A program made the position numbers and the translations under genes. Shown here one piece after another: positions 35,742-47,624 of a stretch of DNA of 64,000 nucleotides. This DNA comes from JASHPR01 sp963795055 (GTDB lineage: Bacteria; Actinomycetota; Actinomycetes; Streptosporangiales; Streptosporangiaceae): assembly GCA_963795055.1 (NCBI GenBank), contig CAWCGJ010000025.1, positions 124,001 to 188,000 of the forward strand, written 5' to 3'. Position 1 is the stretch's first letter. Every line of letters begins with the position of its first letter. The notes under the pieces are model-generated. The model had not been told where the DNA came from and did no database searches. It was given only the letters and a program-made list of their open reading frames with translations.

Positions 35742-36845
35742 CTAGCGCAGGCCGCTGAGCCGGCTCAGCGTCTCGTCGGCCTCGCTCAGCAGCGCGGAGA
35801 TCACGTCCGCCACCGGCCGGACCTCGTTCATCCGGCCCACGATCTGCCCCACCGGCATCGGCACCACGTCCGGCTGGCCGGACCGCATCAGCCGCTGATG
35901 CGCCTCACTGACCAGAAGATTCTGCAACGGCATGGGGAGCGGGTCGGGCGCGTCCGGCTCGGTCCAGGCCTGCGTCCAGCGATTCTTGAGCAGCCGGGCG
36001 GGCTTGCCGCTGTAGATCCGCGAGCGGACCGTGTCCGACGACGTCGCCGCCAGCAGCGCCTCGCGCAGCGCGGGCATGGCCGAGCCGAACGTGTACTCCT
36101 CGGTGGTGAGCCAGGCCGAGCCCATCCACACCCCGGCCGCGCCCAGCGCGAGCGCGGCGGCGATCTGACGGCCGCAGCCGATCCCGCCCGCCGCGAGCAC
36201 CGGCACCTGCGCGCCGACCGCGTCGGCGATCTCCGGCATCAGCACCATGGTCGCGATCTCGCCGGTGTGGCCGCCCGCCTCGTAGCCCTGGGCCACGACG
36301 ATGTCCACGCCGTTCGCGACGTGGCTGCGGGCGTGCTCCGCCTTCCCGGCCAGCGCCGCCACCAGCATCCCGCGGTCGTGGGCGCGGGAGATCACGTCGG
36401 GCGGGGGCGGGCCGAGCGCGTTCGCGATCAGCCGCGCGGGATGGGCCAGCGCCACCTCCACGTGCTGCCGGGCCACCGAGTGCAGCCAGCCGAGCACGCC
36501 GTCGCCCGCGGCCGTGCCCTCGGGCAGCGGCGGGACACCGAGCCTGATCAGCGTCTGCTCGACGAAGTCCTTGTGCCCGGCGGGGATCATCGCGCCCAGG
36601 TCGATGGCCGCGCCCTCGGTGGGTACCTTGGCGGGCATCACCACGTCGACGCCGTACGGCCGGCCGCCGGTGTTCGCGTCCATCCAGCACAGGACGGCGT
36701 CCAGCTCATCCGCGTCGTTGAAGCGCACGCAGCCGAGCACGCCCAGCCCGCCCGCGCGGCTGATCGCCGCGGCGACGTGCTCGGACGGGCTGAACCCCAC
36801 GATCGGGTGCTCGATGCCCAGCAGCGGGCACAGGGACGTCTTCAT
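35742..36845 (-). CDS. Nitronate monooxygenase/enoyl-reductase family flavoprotein
   Basis: FMN TIM-barrel protein of 367 residues. LLGIEHPIVGFSPSEHVAAAI, AGGLGVLGCVRFND, QGYEAGGHTGEIATMVLMP and AAGGIGCGRQIAAALALGAAG bind FMN. It differs clearly from IpdC (23381). It overlaps the fadD19 stop by ATGA, so it is the second gene of a KstR-boxed operon. It may reduce or oxidise a sterol side-chain intermediate; no direct ortholog function is known to me. Confidence 0.85.
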   Translation of the reverse strand: MKTSLCPLLGIEHPIVGFSPSEHVAAAISRAGGLGVLGCVRFNDADELDAVLCWMDANTGGRPYGVDVVMPAKVPTEGAAIDLGAMIPAGHKDFVEQTLIRLGVPPLPEGTAAGDGVLGWLHSVARQHVEVALAHPARLIANALGPPPPDVISRAHDRGMLVAALAGKAEHARSHVANGVDIVVAQGYEAGGHTGEIATMVLMPEIADAVGAQVPVLAAGGIGCGRQIAAALALGAAGVWMGSAWLTTEEYTFGSAMPALREALLAATSSDTVRSRIYSGKPARLLKNRWTQAWTEPDAPDPLPMPLQNLLVSEAHQRLMRSGQPDVVPMPVGQIVGRMNEVRPVADVISALLSEADETLSRLSGLR

Positions 36846-38482
36846 GGGGTGTCCGCCGGGTGAACGGCGGCGTAGCGGTGCGCCCATCCGTAATCGGGCT
36901 TCCCGGCCGGACCACGGTTGATGGCGTCCACCAGCCAGATGCTGCGCGGCACCTTGTACCCGGCGATCTGCCCGCGCACGTGCTCCTCGATCGCGGGCAG
37001 GTCGGCGACGCGGCCTTCGCGCAGCTGCACCAGCGCCGCGACCCGCTGCCCGAGCAGTTCGTCCGGAATCCCGATGACCAGTGCGTCGAACACCTCCGGG
37101 CAGGATTTCAGCGCGCCCTCGACCTCCTCGGGAAAGACCTTCTCGCCGCCGGAGTTCACGCAGGTGTTGCCCCGCCCCAGCAGGGTCACCGTGCCGTCGG
37201 CCTCGATCCGGGCCAGGTCGCCCGGCACCGCGTACCGCTTCCCGTCCACTTCGGCCAGCATCGCCGCGGTCTTCACCGGGTCCTTGTAGTAGCCCAGCGG
37301 CACGTGCCCGCCGCGGGCGATCCGCCCCACCTCTCCCGGGGCCGCCCGCCTGCCCGCCTCGTCCAGCACGATAACGTCCGGCCCGGGCGTGACCGTCGGC
37401 CCGCCGCGCTGCTTGGCGCCCGCGGTGACCTGGCCGATGCCGGTGAACCCGGTTTCGGTGGAGCCGATCGCGTCGGTGAGGAAGACGCCCGGCAGCGCCG
37501 CGGCGAAGGCGTCCTTGACCGGCGCGGAGAACAGCGCCCCGCTGGAGGAGATGGCCAGCATCGACGAGGCGTCGTAGCTGCCCTCGCGGTAGGCCTCGAC
37601 CAGCGGCAGGCCCATCGCATCGCCGACGATGAACAGCAGGTTGGCCCGGTGGCGCTCGACCGCGCGCCACACCTCGTGCGCGTCGAACCGCGGCGGCAGG
37701 ATCACGGTATCCCCGCCGAACAGCGCGGCCAGCATCGCCACCTGGGCGGCGCCGTGGATGAGCGGCGCCGCGGTGAGCCGGACCAGCCCGGACGACTCCA
37801 GTCCCTTGCGGGACTGCTCCCACTCGTCCGCCAGCGGGACACCGGTCAGGAAGTCGATGCCCCCGGCGAGCGTGCGCCAGATGTCCTCGTGGCGCCACAT
37901 GACGCCCTTCGGGTACCCGGTGGTCCCGCCGGTGTAGATGATGTACACGTCGTCGTGGCTGCGCGGCGGGAAGTCGCGGGCGGGCGAGCCGGCCGCCAGC
38001 GCCGCCGCGTACCCGGTCGCGGCGCCGATGCCGGCGCCGCTGCCGTCCTCGATCACCACGATCGGGGGGGTTTGGGGGGGTCGTCCCCCCGGGCCAGCAG
38101 CAGTGCCGCGCAGCCCGGGAGCGGAGGCCGCGGCCGCGGCGGCCCGGGGCGCGTACTCCCGGTCACAGACCAGCGCGACCAGGTCGGCGTCCGCGAACAT
38201 GTACTGCAGCTCGTGGTCGGTGTACCGGTAGTTGATGTTGATCGCGACCGCGCGGAGCTTGCACGACGCGAGTATCGTCTCGGCCGCCTCGATGGAATTG
38301 TGCGCGTAGAGCCCGACGTGGTCCCCGGCGCCGACACCGAGCCCGGCCAGGTAGTGCGCCAGCCGGTTGGTGCGCTCGTCCAGCTTGCGATAGGTCACCT
38401 GCTGCTCACCCGACACCAGCGCGATCCGGTCGCCGAACACGTCGGCGGCATGCTCGAACAGGTCGGCGAAGTTGAGAGCCAT
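36842..38482 (-). CDS. fadD19: Steroid side-chain fatty-acyl-CoA synthetase FadD19-like
   Basis: ANL-superfamily acyl-CoA ligase of 546 residues. The P-loop is IIYTGGTTGYPKGVMWRHEDIW-like (YTGGTTGYPKGV), followed by DAIGSTETGF and PGDLARIEADGTVTLLGRG, ending with NRGPAGKPDYGWA containing the catalytic Lys. Similarity to M. tuberculosis FadD19 (Rv3515c) is high. FadD19 activates the C24-C27 side-chain acid and is needed for C24-branched sterols. An unusual Gly/Pro-rich insert lies near residues 135-150, encoded by long G and C runs (38064-38094). Divergent from echA19, as in mycobacteria. Confidence 0.9.
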   Translation of the reverse strand: MALNFADLFEHAADVFGDRIALVSGEQQVTYRKLDERTNRLAHYLAGLGVGAGDHVGLYAHNSIEAAETILASCKLRAVAININYRYTDHELQYMFADADLVALVCDREYAPRAAAAAASAPGLRGTAAGPGGRPPQTPPIVVIEDGSGAGIGAATGYAAALAAGSPARDFPPRSHDDVYIIYTGGTTGYPKGVMWRHEDIWRTLAGGIDFLTGVPLADEWEQSRKGLESSGLVRLTAAPLIHGAAQVAMLAALFGGDTVILPPRFDAHEVWRAVERHRANLLFIVGDAMGLPLVEAYREGSYDASSMLAISSSGALFSAPVKDAFAAALPGVFLTDAIGSTETGFTGIGQVTAGAKQRGGPTVTPGPDVIVLDEAGRRAAPGEVGRIARGGHVPLGYYKDPVKTAAMLAEVDGKRYAVPGDLARIEADGTVTLLGRGNTCVNSGGEKVFPEEVEGALKSCPEVFDALVIGIPDELLGQRVAALVQLREGRVADLPAIEEHVRGQIAGYKVPRSIWLVDAINRGPAGKPDYGWAHRYAAVHPADTP

Positions 38483-38493
38483 GGGTACGAAAT

Positions 38494-38507
38494 TAGAACG
38501 TGTTACT
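38494..38507. promoter_or_regulatory. KstR-like operator (one mismatch)
   Basis: TAGAACGTGTTACT matches TnnAACnnGTTnnA except for the last base. It lies between fadD19 (start 38482) and echA19 (start 38538), the same place the mycobacterial site occupies. Confidence 0.7.
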
Positions 38508-38537
38508 GTTCTGGGCAACCCGGAAGGCGGTGCCGTC

Positions 38538-39341
38538 ATGACCACGACCGACACCGGGCCGCCGCACGCCCTCATCGAGCGGCGCGGCCACGTCCTGATC
38601 GTGACGATGAACCGGCCCGAGGCCCGCAACGCGCTCACCGGCCCGATGATGGCCCTGATGCGCCAGGCCTGGGACGAGGTGGACCGCGACCCCGGCATCC
38701 GGGTCGCGGTCCTGACCGGCGCCGGCGGGGCGTTCTGCGCGGGCGCCGATCTCAAGGCCATGACCAGCTCCCACCCGGGAGAGGCGTTCCGGAAAGGCAA
38801 CGTTGACCTTTCGGTGATCGAGCCGCTGCTCAAGGGCCGCCGGCTGAGCAAGCCGCTGATCGCCGCCGTGGAGGGGCCGGCGATCGCCGGCGGCACCGAG
38901 ATCCTGCAGGCCACCGACATCCGGGTGGCCAGCGAGAGCGCCCGGTTCGGCATCTCCGAGGCACGCTGGGGGCTGTTCCCGCTAGGCGGCTCGGCGGTCC
39001 GGCTGCCGCGGCAGGTCCCGTACACGGTCGCCGCCGACCTGCTGCTGACCGGCCGGCACATCGGCGCGGCGCAGGCCCGCGAGATCGGCCTGATCGGCCA
39101 CGTGGTGCCGGACGGCCAGGCCCTGGCCAAGGCCTTGGAGATCGCGGACATGATCGCGGCCAACGGCCCGGTCGCGGTCCGGGCCATCCTGCGCACGATC
39201 CGCGAGACCGAGGGCATGGCCGAGGGCGAGGCGTTCGCGGTGGAGTCACGCATCGGCATGGCGGTGTTCGGGAGCGAGGACGCGAGGGAGGGCCCGCGGG
39301 CCTTCGCCGAGAAGCGCAGGCCCGACTTCCGCGACCGGTAG
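38538..39341 (+). CDS. echA19: Enoyl-CoA hydratase EchA19
   Basis: Crotonase of 267 residues, closely matching M. tuberculosis EchA19 (Rv3516), a steroid side-chain enoyl-CoA hydratase. Segments: LIVTMNRPEARNALTGPMM, GAFCAGADLKAM, EGPAIAGGTEILQATDIRVA, FGISEARWGLFPLGGSAVRL and GPRAFAEKRRPDFRDR at the end. It hydrates the double bond made by FadE enzymes. The ATG at 38538 matches the family's N-terminus; longer forms would overlap the operator. Confidence 0.92.
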   Translation: MTTTDTGPPHALIERRGHVLIVTMNRPEARNALTGPMMALMRQAWDEVDRDPGIRVAVLTGAGGAFCAGADLKAMTSSHPGEAFRKGNVDLSVIEPLLKGRRLSKPLIAAVEGPAIAGGTEILQATDIRVASESARFGISEARWGLFPLGGSAVRLPRQVPYTVAADLLLTGRHIGAAQAREIGLIGHVVPDGQALAKALEIADMIAANGPVAVRAILRTIRETEGMAEGEAFAVESRIGMAVFGSEDAREGPRAFAEKRRPDFRDR

Positions 39342-39349
39342 CGCCCGCG

Positions 39350-40537
39350 TTACCCGGCCTTGTCCCCGGCTTCCTTGGCGTCCTTGGCGTCCTCCGCGTC
39401 CGTGGCGTCCTCGGCGTCAGTGGCGTCCGTGGCGTCCGTGGCGTCCTCGGCTTCGCCAGCATCCGCGCCATTGGCACCGTTCGAGGTGTCCGGCGTGGCC
39501 CGCCGCCGCCATCTCCTCCGCCCGGGCGGCACGATCTCGTCGGGCGATTGCGGCGTGCCGCTCGGCGCGGGCGTACCGGGCTTGCGGTCGTCGAACGTCA
39601 CCTCGACCTGCTGCTCCGGGCGCCGCTGGTTCTGCAGGGCCTGCAGCGCCATGCTGTACCGGTCGGCCTCGGTGAGCGGAGGCTGGACGATGGCCCGCGG
39701 CCACAGCCGCCGGGCTAGGACCACGTTGATCTCGGCGGCGTACACGGTGACCTCGACGGCCACGTAGATCCAGGCCAGCAGGCCGAGCACGGTCGCGAAC
39801 ACTCCATAGGCCGAAGCGCTGTGCAGGAAATGGTGGACCAGGTAGGCCCCGAGGACCTGCAGCAGCGTCCAGGCGATCCCGCCGACCACCGAGCCGGGCA
39901 GCAGCTTGCCGGTGGGCACGCCCTTCGGCGTCAGCGCGCGGAACGCCCCGAGGTACATGCCCACGTTGACCGCGGCGGCGAGCACCTGCAGGAGGATCGC
40001 CCAGATGGCGGCCTTGCTCGAGTAGGAGTTGAGGGCGGTGAGCGCGGTCGTCGCGATCACGCCCCCGCCGAGCAGGAGGAGGAACAGCAACGCGCGGCCG
40101 AGCCGCGGCACGTAGCCCGGCCGGGCGGGCCCGGGCAGGTTCCAGACCTGGTTCATCGCGAACAGGCCGGCCTGGGCCAGCCCCGTCGCCCCCCAGACCA
40201 GGGCCAGCAGCCCTACGATCAGCCCGATCGTGCTGGAGCGCTTGAGCTCGTGCACGTTGCCGGTGAGTTGCTGGCCGATCAGCGGGATCTGGTCGGACAC
40301 CGCCTTGATGGCGTTTTCGCGGAAGGCCGGATGGCTCGCGGCGACCAGGCCCAGGATCGTCACGAAGATCAACAGCAGCGGGAACAGCGATACGAACCCG
40401 GAGTACGCGAGGTTGCTCACCAGCACGCCGCCGTTGTCGTCGCCGTACTTCTTGATTACCCCGTATACGAACGCCGCCGGGGTGAACCGCTGCTGCGTGC
40501 GGTCCACCTGCCGGATAACCCGTTCGATCGGATTCAT
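39350..40537 (-). CDS. YihY/BrkB-family inner-membrane protein
   Basis: Membrane protein of 395 residues with about six helices in the YihY/BrkB pattern, for example LAYSGFVSLFPLLLIFVTILGLV, IGLIVGLLALVWGATGLAQAG and VFATVLGLLAWIYVAVEVTVYAAEINV. The C-terminal 40 residues are a low-complexity acidic tail of repeated DAT, DAE and DAK units, encoded by a short-unit repeat at about 39365-39455. Function is not established for bacterial members. Not obviously part of the steroid set. Confidence 0.85.
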   Translation of the reverse strand: MNPIERVIRQVDRTQQRFTPAAFVYGVIKKYGDDNGGVLVSNLAYSGFVSLFPLLLIFVTILGLVAASHPAFRENAIKAVSDQIPLIGQQLTGNVHELKRSSTIGLIVGLLALVWGATGLAQAGLFAMNQVWNLPGPARPGYVPRLGRALLFLLLLGGGVIATTALTALNSYSSKAAIWAILLQVLAAAVNVGMYLGAFRALTPKGVPTGKLLPGSVVGGIAWTLLQVLGAYLVHHFLHSASAYGVFATVLGLLAWIYVAVEVTVYAAEINVVLARRLWPRAIVQPPLTEADRYSMALQALQNQRRPEQQVEVTFDDRKPGTPAPSGTPQSPDEIVPPGRRRWRRRATPDTSNGANGADAGEAEDATDATDATDAEDATDAEDAKDAKEAGDKAG

Positions 40538-40608
40538 CGCGCCCCTTCTGCCCCTGCCATGCTTGTCGCTGCCCGGCCACGGGGGACCAAAACCACGTTA
40601 CGGCGAGG

Positions 40609-41378
40609 TCAGATCGCGTAAGCCTCGTCGGGTACGTCGGTGATGAACATGTGCCCGGGCGCGTGGGTGATCGCGAACGGCGGCCGCGCGCGGGCCAGCG
40701 CCACCTGGGGGGTGACGCCGCAGGCCCAGAACACCGGCACGTCGCCGTCCTGGCCGTCCACCGGGTCGCCGAAATCCGGCTTCGACAGGTCGGCGATGCC
40801 CAGCGCGGCCGGGCTGCCGACGTGCACCGGCGCGCCGTGCACGGCCGGGTAGCGGGCGGTCACCTGCGCCGCGGCCGCGACGCGGTCCAGCGGGACCGGG
40901 CGCATGGACACGACCAGCCGGCCGCGGAAGATCCCGCCCGGCCGGCATTCGCGGCTGGTGATGAACATGGGCACGTTGCGGCCCTGCTCGACGTGGCGCA
41001 CCGGCACGCAAGCCGCGATGAGCGCCCGCTCGAACGTGAAGCTGCAGCCGATCAGGAACGCCACCAGGTCGTCGCGCCAGTACCGGGTGACGTCGGTGGT
41101 CTCGGCCACGCACCGCCCGTGCTCCCAGACCCGGTAGGCCGGCAGGTCGGTCCGCAGGTCGGCCTCCGGCGCCAGGCTGGTGACCGGGCAGCCCGGGTCG
41201 GTGACGTCCAGGACCGGGCACGGCTTGGGGTTGCGCTGCGCGAACAGCATGAAGTCAAACGCGACCTCGCGCGGGAGCACGACCAGGTTCGCCTGCGCGT
41301 ACCCCGGTGACCAGGCCGCGGTCGGGGTCCGCAGCCCGGCCCGGAACCGTTCCCGCGCCTGCGCGGGCGAGATCGTCA

Positions 41379-41382
<4 letters not shown>
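40609..41382 (-). CDS. D-glutamate cyclase-like (DUF1445) protein
   Basis: Protein of 257 residues of the DUF1445/D-glutamate cyclase family. Typical stretches are APGYAQANLVVLPREVAFDF-like region (YAQANLVVLPRE), CSFTFERALI, NVPMFITSRECRP and FWACGVTPQVAL. Mammalian DGLUCY, with the same domain, converts D-glutamate to 5-oxo-D-proline. The ATG overlaps the stop of the 5-oxoprolinase gene, so a cyclase and a ring-opening hydrolase are translationally coupled, which supports a 5-oxoproline-related role. Confidence 0.85.
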
Positions 41383-44968
<3,586 letters not shown>

Positions 44969-44971
44969 GAG

Positions 44972-45205
44972 CTATCCCTGAATCGCCTTGATGATCAGGA
45001 CCTCGGCGTCGTCGAGGTAAGCCGCGAGCTCCGCCCGGGCGTCGCCCAGCCTCCCCCCGGCCACGTGCCCGTGGATCTCGCGGTTGCGGATGAGGAACGC
45101 GCCGTGGAAGGCGGCCGGGTCGGTCACGGCGAGGAACCCCAGGCGAAGCTCGGTCATCAGGCGGCGGAACACCTCCGTGATCCGCGCGCTGGTAAGAGGA
45201 CCGTC
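44972..45205 (-). pseudogene. C-terminal remnant of a GntR/FCD regulator
   Basis: About 77 residues ending at 44972 match the last helices of an FCD ligand-binding domain: ITEVFRRLMTELRLGF, DPAAFHGAFLIRNREIHGHV with the metal-type His, and GDARAELAAYLDDAEVLIIKAI. The DNA-binding half and the first FCD helices are missing; the frame upstream is low-complexity sequence. Position directly before the 5-oxoprolinase gene suggests it once regulated that operon. Confidence 0.65.
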
Positions 45206-45459
45206 GACTACTGATAGTTCATCGTAGCCAAGCCCCCGGTCAGCGCCAGCTACTGGCAGGCCGAGACCGCCCGGGCCCAGGCCGAGACCGCCCGGGCCCA
45301 GGCCGAGGCCGACCGGCTCATGGGCCAGGTGACGCCGCACCGCCGCACGCCACCCGGGCCGGACCACGACCCCTGGGAGTGGTGAGCGCCGCGTATCCGG
45401 GTTTCGGACGCCAGAGCGGGCCCGTCCCCGGCCGACCGCGGAGCCGCCCCGTCGTAAAC
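45206..45459. other. Gene-poor stretch with 21-bp tandem repeat
   Basis: No convincing intact gene. Two full and one partial copies of a 21-bp unit (CAGGCCGAGACCGCCCGGGC core) lie at 45257-45307. On the plus strand they read as an Ala-Glu-Thr-Ala-Arg-rich helix in an open frame that stops at 45383-45385 but has no good start. Probably the tail of a lost coiled-coil protein. Confidence 0.4.
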
Positions 45460-45473
45460 TAGAACAAGTTCTA
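45460..45473. promoter_or_regulatory. KstR operator (near-perfect palindrome)
   Basis: TAGAACAAGTTCTA fits TnnAACnnGTTnnA at every fixed base. It lies 79 nt upstream of the DUF35-ltp4-ltp3 operon, the only steroid genes downstream. Confidence 0.85.
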
Positions 45474-45551
45474 GTGCCCGGAGAGGGTTGACCTGGCCCG
45501 CTCGCATCGGGTTGTTGCCGGCCGCCGGAGAAACATGTTTCACTCTGAACC

Positions 45552-46514
45552 GTGAACCAGCCGCTGCGCGCGCCCATGGAGATCGGCTTCGACTACACCC
45601 GCTCGCTGGGCCCGACGCTGAGCCAGTTCATGACGGCTCTGGCCGACCGGCGCATCCTCGGCGCTCGCGACGCCGACGGCCGGGTGCACGCCCCGCCGTT
45701 CGAGTACGACCCGGTGACGTTCGCACCGCCCGGGGAGCTGGTGCCGGTCGGGACCCAGGGCACGGTCACGAGCTGGTCGTGGGTGCCGCGACCGCTGGAG
45801 GGCCAGCCGCTGGCGCACCCTTTTGCGTGGGCGCTGATCCGGCTGGACGGCGCGGACACCGCCATGCTGCACGCCGTGGACGCGGGGTCGGCCGAGGCCA
45901 TACGGACCGGGATGCGGGTCCAGGTGCGGTGGGCAGATAACCCGGTCGGCCACATCCGCGACATCGCCTGGTTCGAGCCATGCGACCCCCCCGGCTCGCC
46001 CAGCCAGCCGCCGGGGCAGGTGGGCAGCGAGACCCCGGTGACCATGATCACCGCGCCGGTGCGGCTGCACTACGAGCACACGGCCTCCCCCACGGAAACC
46101 AGCTTCCTGCGCGGGCTGGCGGACGGGCGGCTGCTCGCGCAGCGCTGCCCGGCCTGCGGCAAGGTGTACATACCGCCGCGGGGGGCCTGCCCTACCGACG
46201 GGGTGCCGACCGCCGACGAGATCGAGTTGCCCGACCACGGCATCGTGACCACGTTCTGCGTGGTGAACGTGCCCTATCCCGGGCAGCGGGTGACCCCGCC
46301 GTACGTGGCCGCCGCGGTGCTGCTGGACGGCGCCGACATCCCGTTCCAGCACCTGATCCTGGGCTGCGACCCGGACGGGGTCCGGATGGGCATGCGGGTG
46401 CGGGCGGTCTGGAAGCCCCGCGAGGCGTGGGGCACGACGATGGAGAACATCGACCACTTCCGTCCCACCGGCGAGCCGGACGCGCCGTACGAGACCTACG
46501 CCCACCACCTTTAA
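45552..46514 (+). CDS. Tandem DUF35 OB-fold protein (Rv3521-like)
   Basis: Protein of 320 residues made of two DUF35 (rubredoxin-like zinc ribbon plus OB-fold) modules. The second, from about residue 170, has QRCPACGKVYIPPRGACP with three Cys. The first has the same layout (GARDADGRVHAPPFEYDP) but no Cys. DUF35 proteins bind acyl-CoA and pair with thiolase-like Ltp proteins to form retro-aldolases of sterol side chains. Gene order DUF35-ltp-ltp matches Rv3521-Rv3523. GTG start, under the KstR box at 45460. Confidence 0.88.
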   Translation: MNQPLRAPMEIGFDYTRSLGPTLSQFMTALADRRILGARDADGRVHAPPFEYDPVTFAPPGELVPVGTQGTVTSWSWVPRPLEGQPLAHPFAWALIRLDGADTAMLHAVDAGSAEAIRTGMRVQVRWADNPVGHIRDIAWFEPCDPPGSPSQPPGQVGSETPVTMITAPVRLHYEHTASPTETSFLRGLADGRLLAQRCPACGKVYIPPRGACPTDGVPTADEIELPDHGIVTTFCVVNVPYPGQRVTPPYVAAAVLLDGADIPFQHLILGCDPDGVRMGMRVRAVWKPREAWGTTMENIDHFRPTGEPDAPYETYAHHL

Positions 46515-46526
46515 GGACGCCACCGC

Positions 46527-47624
46527 GTGACCAACGTCGCCGTCATCGGCTTTGCTCAGGCCCCGACCGTGCGCCACGGCGAGGGGACCACCAGCGGGGT
46601 GGAGATGCTGGTGCCGGTGTTTGCCGAGGTGATGCGGTCCACGGGGCTGGCCAAGGGCGACATCGGCTTCTGGTGTTCCGGTTCCTCGGACTACCTGGCC
46701 GGCCGGGCGTTCTCGTTCGTCCAGGCCGTGGACGCGATCGGGGCCTTCCCGCCGATCATGGAATCGCACGTGGAGATGGATGGCGCCTGGGCCCTGTACG
46801 AGGCCTGGGTCAAGATCCTCACCGGCGACGCCGACGTCGCGCTGGCGTACGGCTTTGGCAAGTCCTCCGCCGGGGAGCTGCGGCGGGTGCTGGCGCTCCA
46901 GCTCGATCCGTACCTGCTCGCCCCGCTCTGGCCCGACTCGGTGAGCATCGCGGCGCTGCAGGCCAGGCTCGGCATCGAGGCCGGGGCCTGGACCGAGGCC
47001 CAGATGGCCGAGGTGGCTGTGCGCAGCCGGGCCGCGGCGGTCACGAATCCGGCGGCGCAGCTGTCCGGCGAGGTCTCCGCCGAGAAGCTGCTCGGCGAGC
47101 CCTATGTCGCCGACCCGCTCCGCGCCCACGACTGCGCGCCGGTCGGTGACGGGGCCGCGGCCGTGATCCTCGCCTCGGCCGACCGGGCCCGCGAGCTGTG
47201 TCCGCGGCCGGCCTGGATCACCGGGTTCGAGCACCGGATCGACTCGGCGTCGCTGGGCGCGCGCGACCTGACCACGGCCCCGTCGGCAACGGCGGCCGCC
47301 CGGGCGGCCGGGGTTCCGGACAGGGCGGGAGGAGCGCCGGGCGGCTCCGGCCCGGGCGGCCCGGGTGTCGACGTCGCCGAGCTGCACGCACCCTTCACCC
47401 ACCAGGAGATCCTGTTGCGCCGCGCGCTGGGCCTCGGCGACGACGTAAGGATCAACCCGTCGGGCGGCGCGCTCTGCGGCAACCCGATGTTCGCCGCGGG
47501 CCTGGCCCGGATCGGGTCGGCCGCGCAGGAGATCATGTCCGGCCGCGCGTCCCGGGCCCTGGCCCACGCCACCAGCGGCCCGGCCCTGCAGCAGAACCTC
47601 GTCTGCATGATGGAGGCCCGTTGA
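46527..47624 (+). CDS. ltp4: Thiolase-like lipid-transfer protein/aldolase Ltp4
   Basis: SCP-x thiolase-like protein of 365 residues. VAVIGFAQAPTVRHGEGTT, GFWCSGSSDYLAGRAF (Cys at the position of the thiolase nucleophile region), VAELHAPFTHQEILLRRALGLG and NPSGGALCGNPMFAAGL are conserved. Ltp proteins of this type cleave the C22-C24 bond of sterol side chains together with DUF35 partners, notably for C24-branched sterols. A Gly-rich insert (SGPGGPG) lies near residue 275. The start GTG is 13 nt after the DUF35 stop; its stop overlaps ltp3. Confidence 0.85.
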   Translation: MTNVAVIGFAQAPTVRHGEGTTSGVEMLVPVFAEVMRSTGLAKGDIGFWCSGSSDYLAGRAFSFVQAVDAIGAFPPIMESHVEMDGAWALYEAWVKILTGDADVALAYGFGKSSAGELRRVLALQLDPYLLAPLWPDSVSIAALQARLGIEAGAWTEAQMAEVAVRSRAAAVTNPAAQLSGEVSAEKLLGEPYVADPLRAHDCAPVGDGAAAVILASADRARELCPRPAWITGFEHRIDSASLGARDLTTAPSATAAARAAGVPDRAGGAPGGSGPGGPGVDVAELHAPFTHQEILLRRALGLGDDVRINPSGGALCGNPMFAAGLARIGSAAQEIMSGRASRALAHATSGPALQQNLVCMMEAR

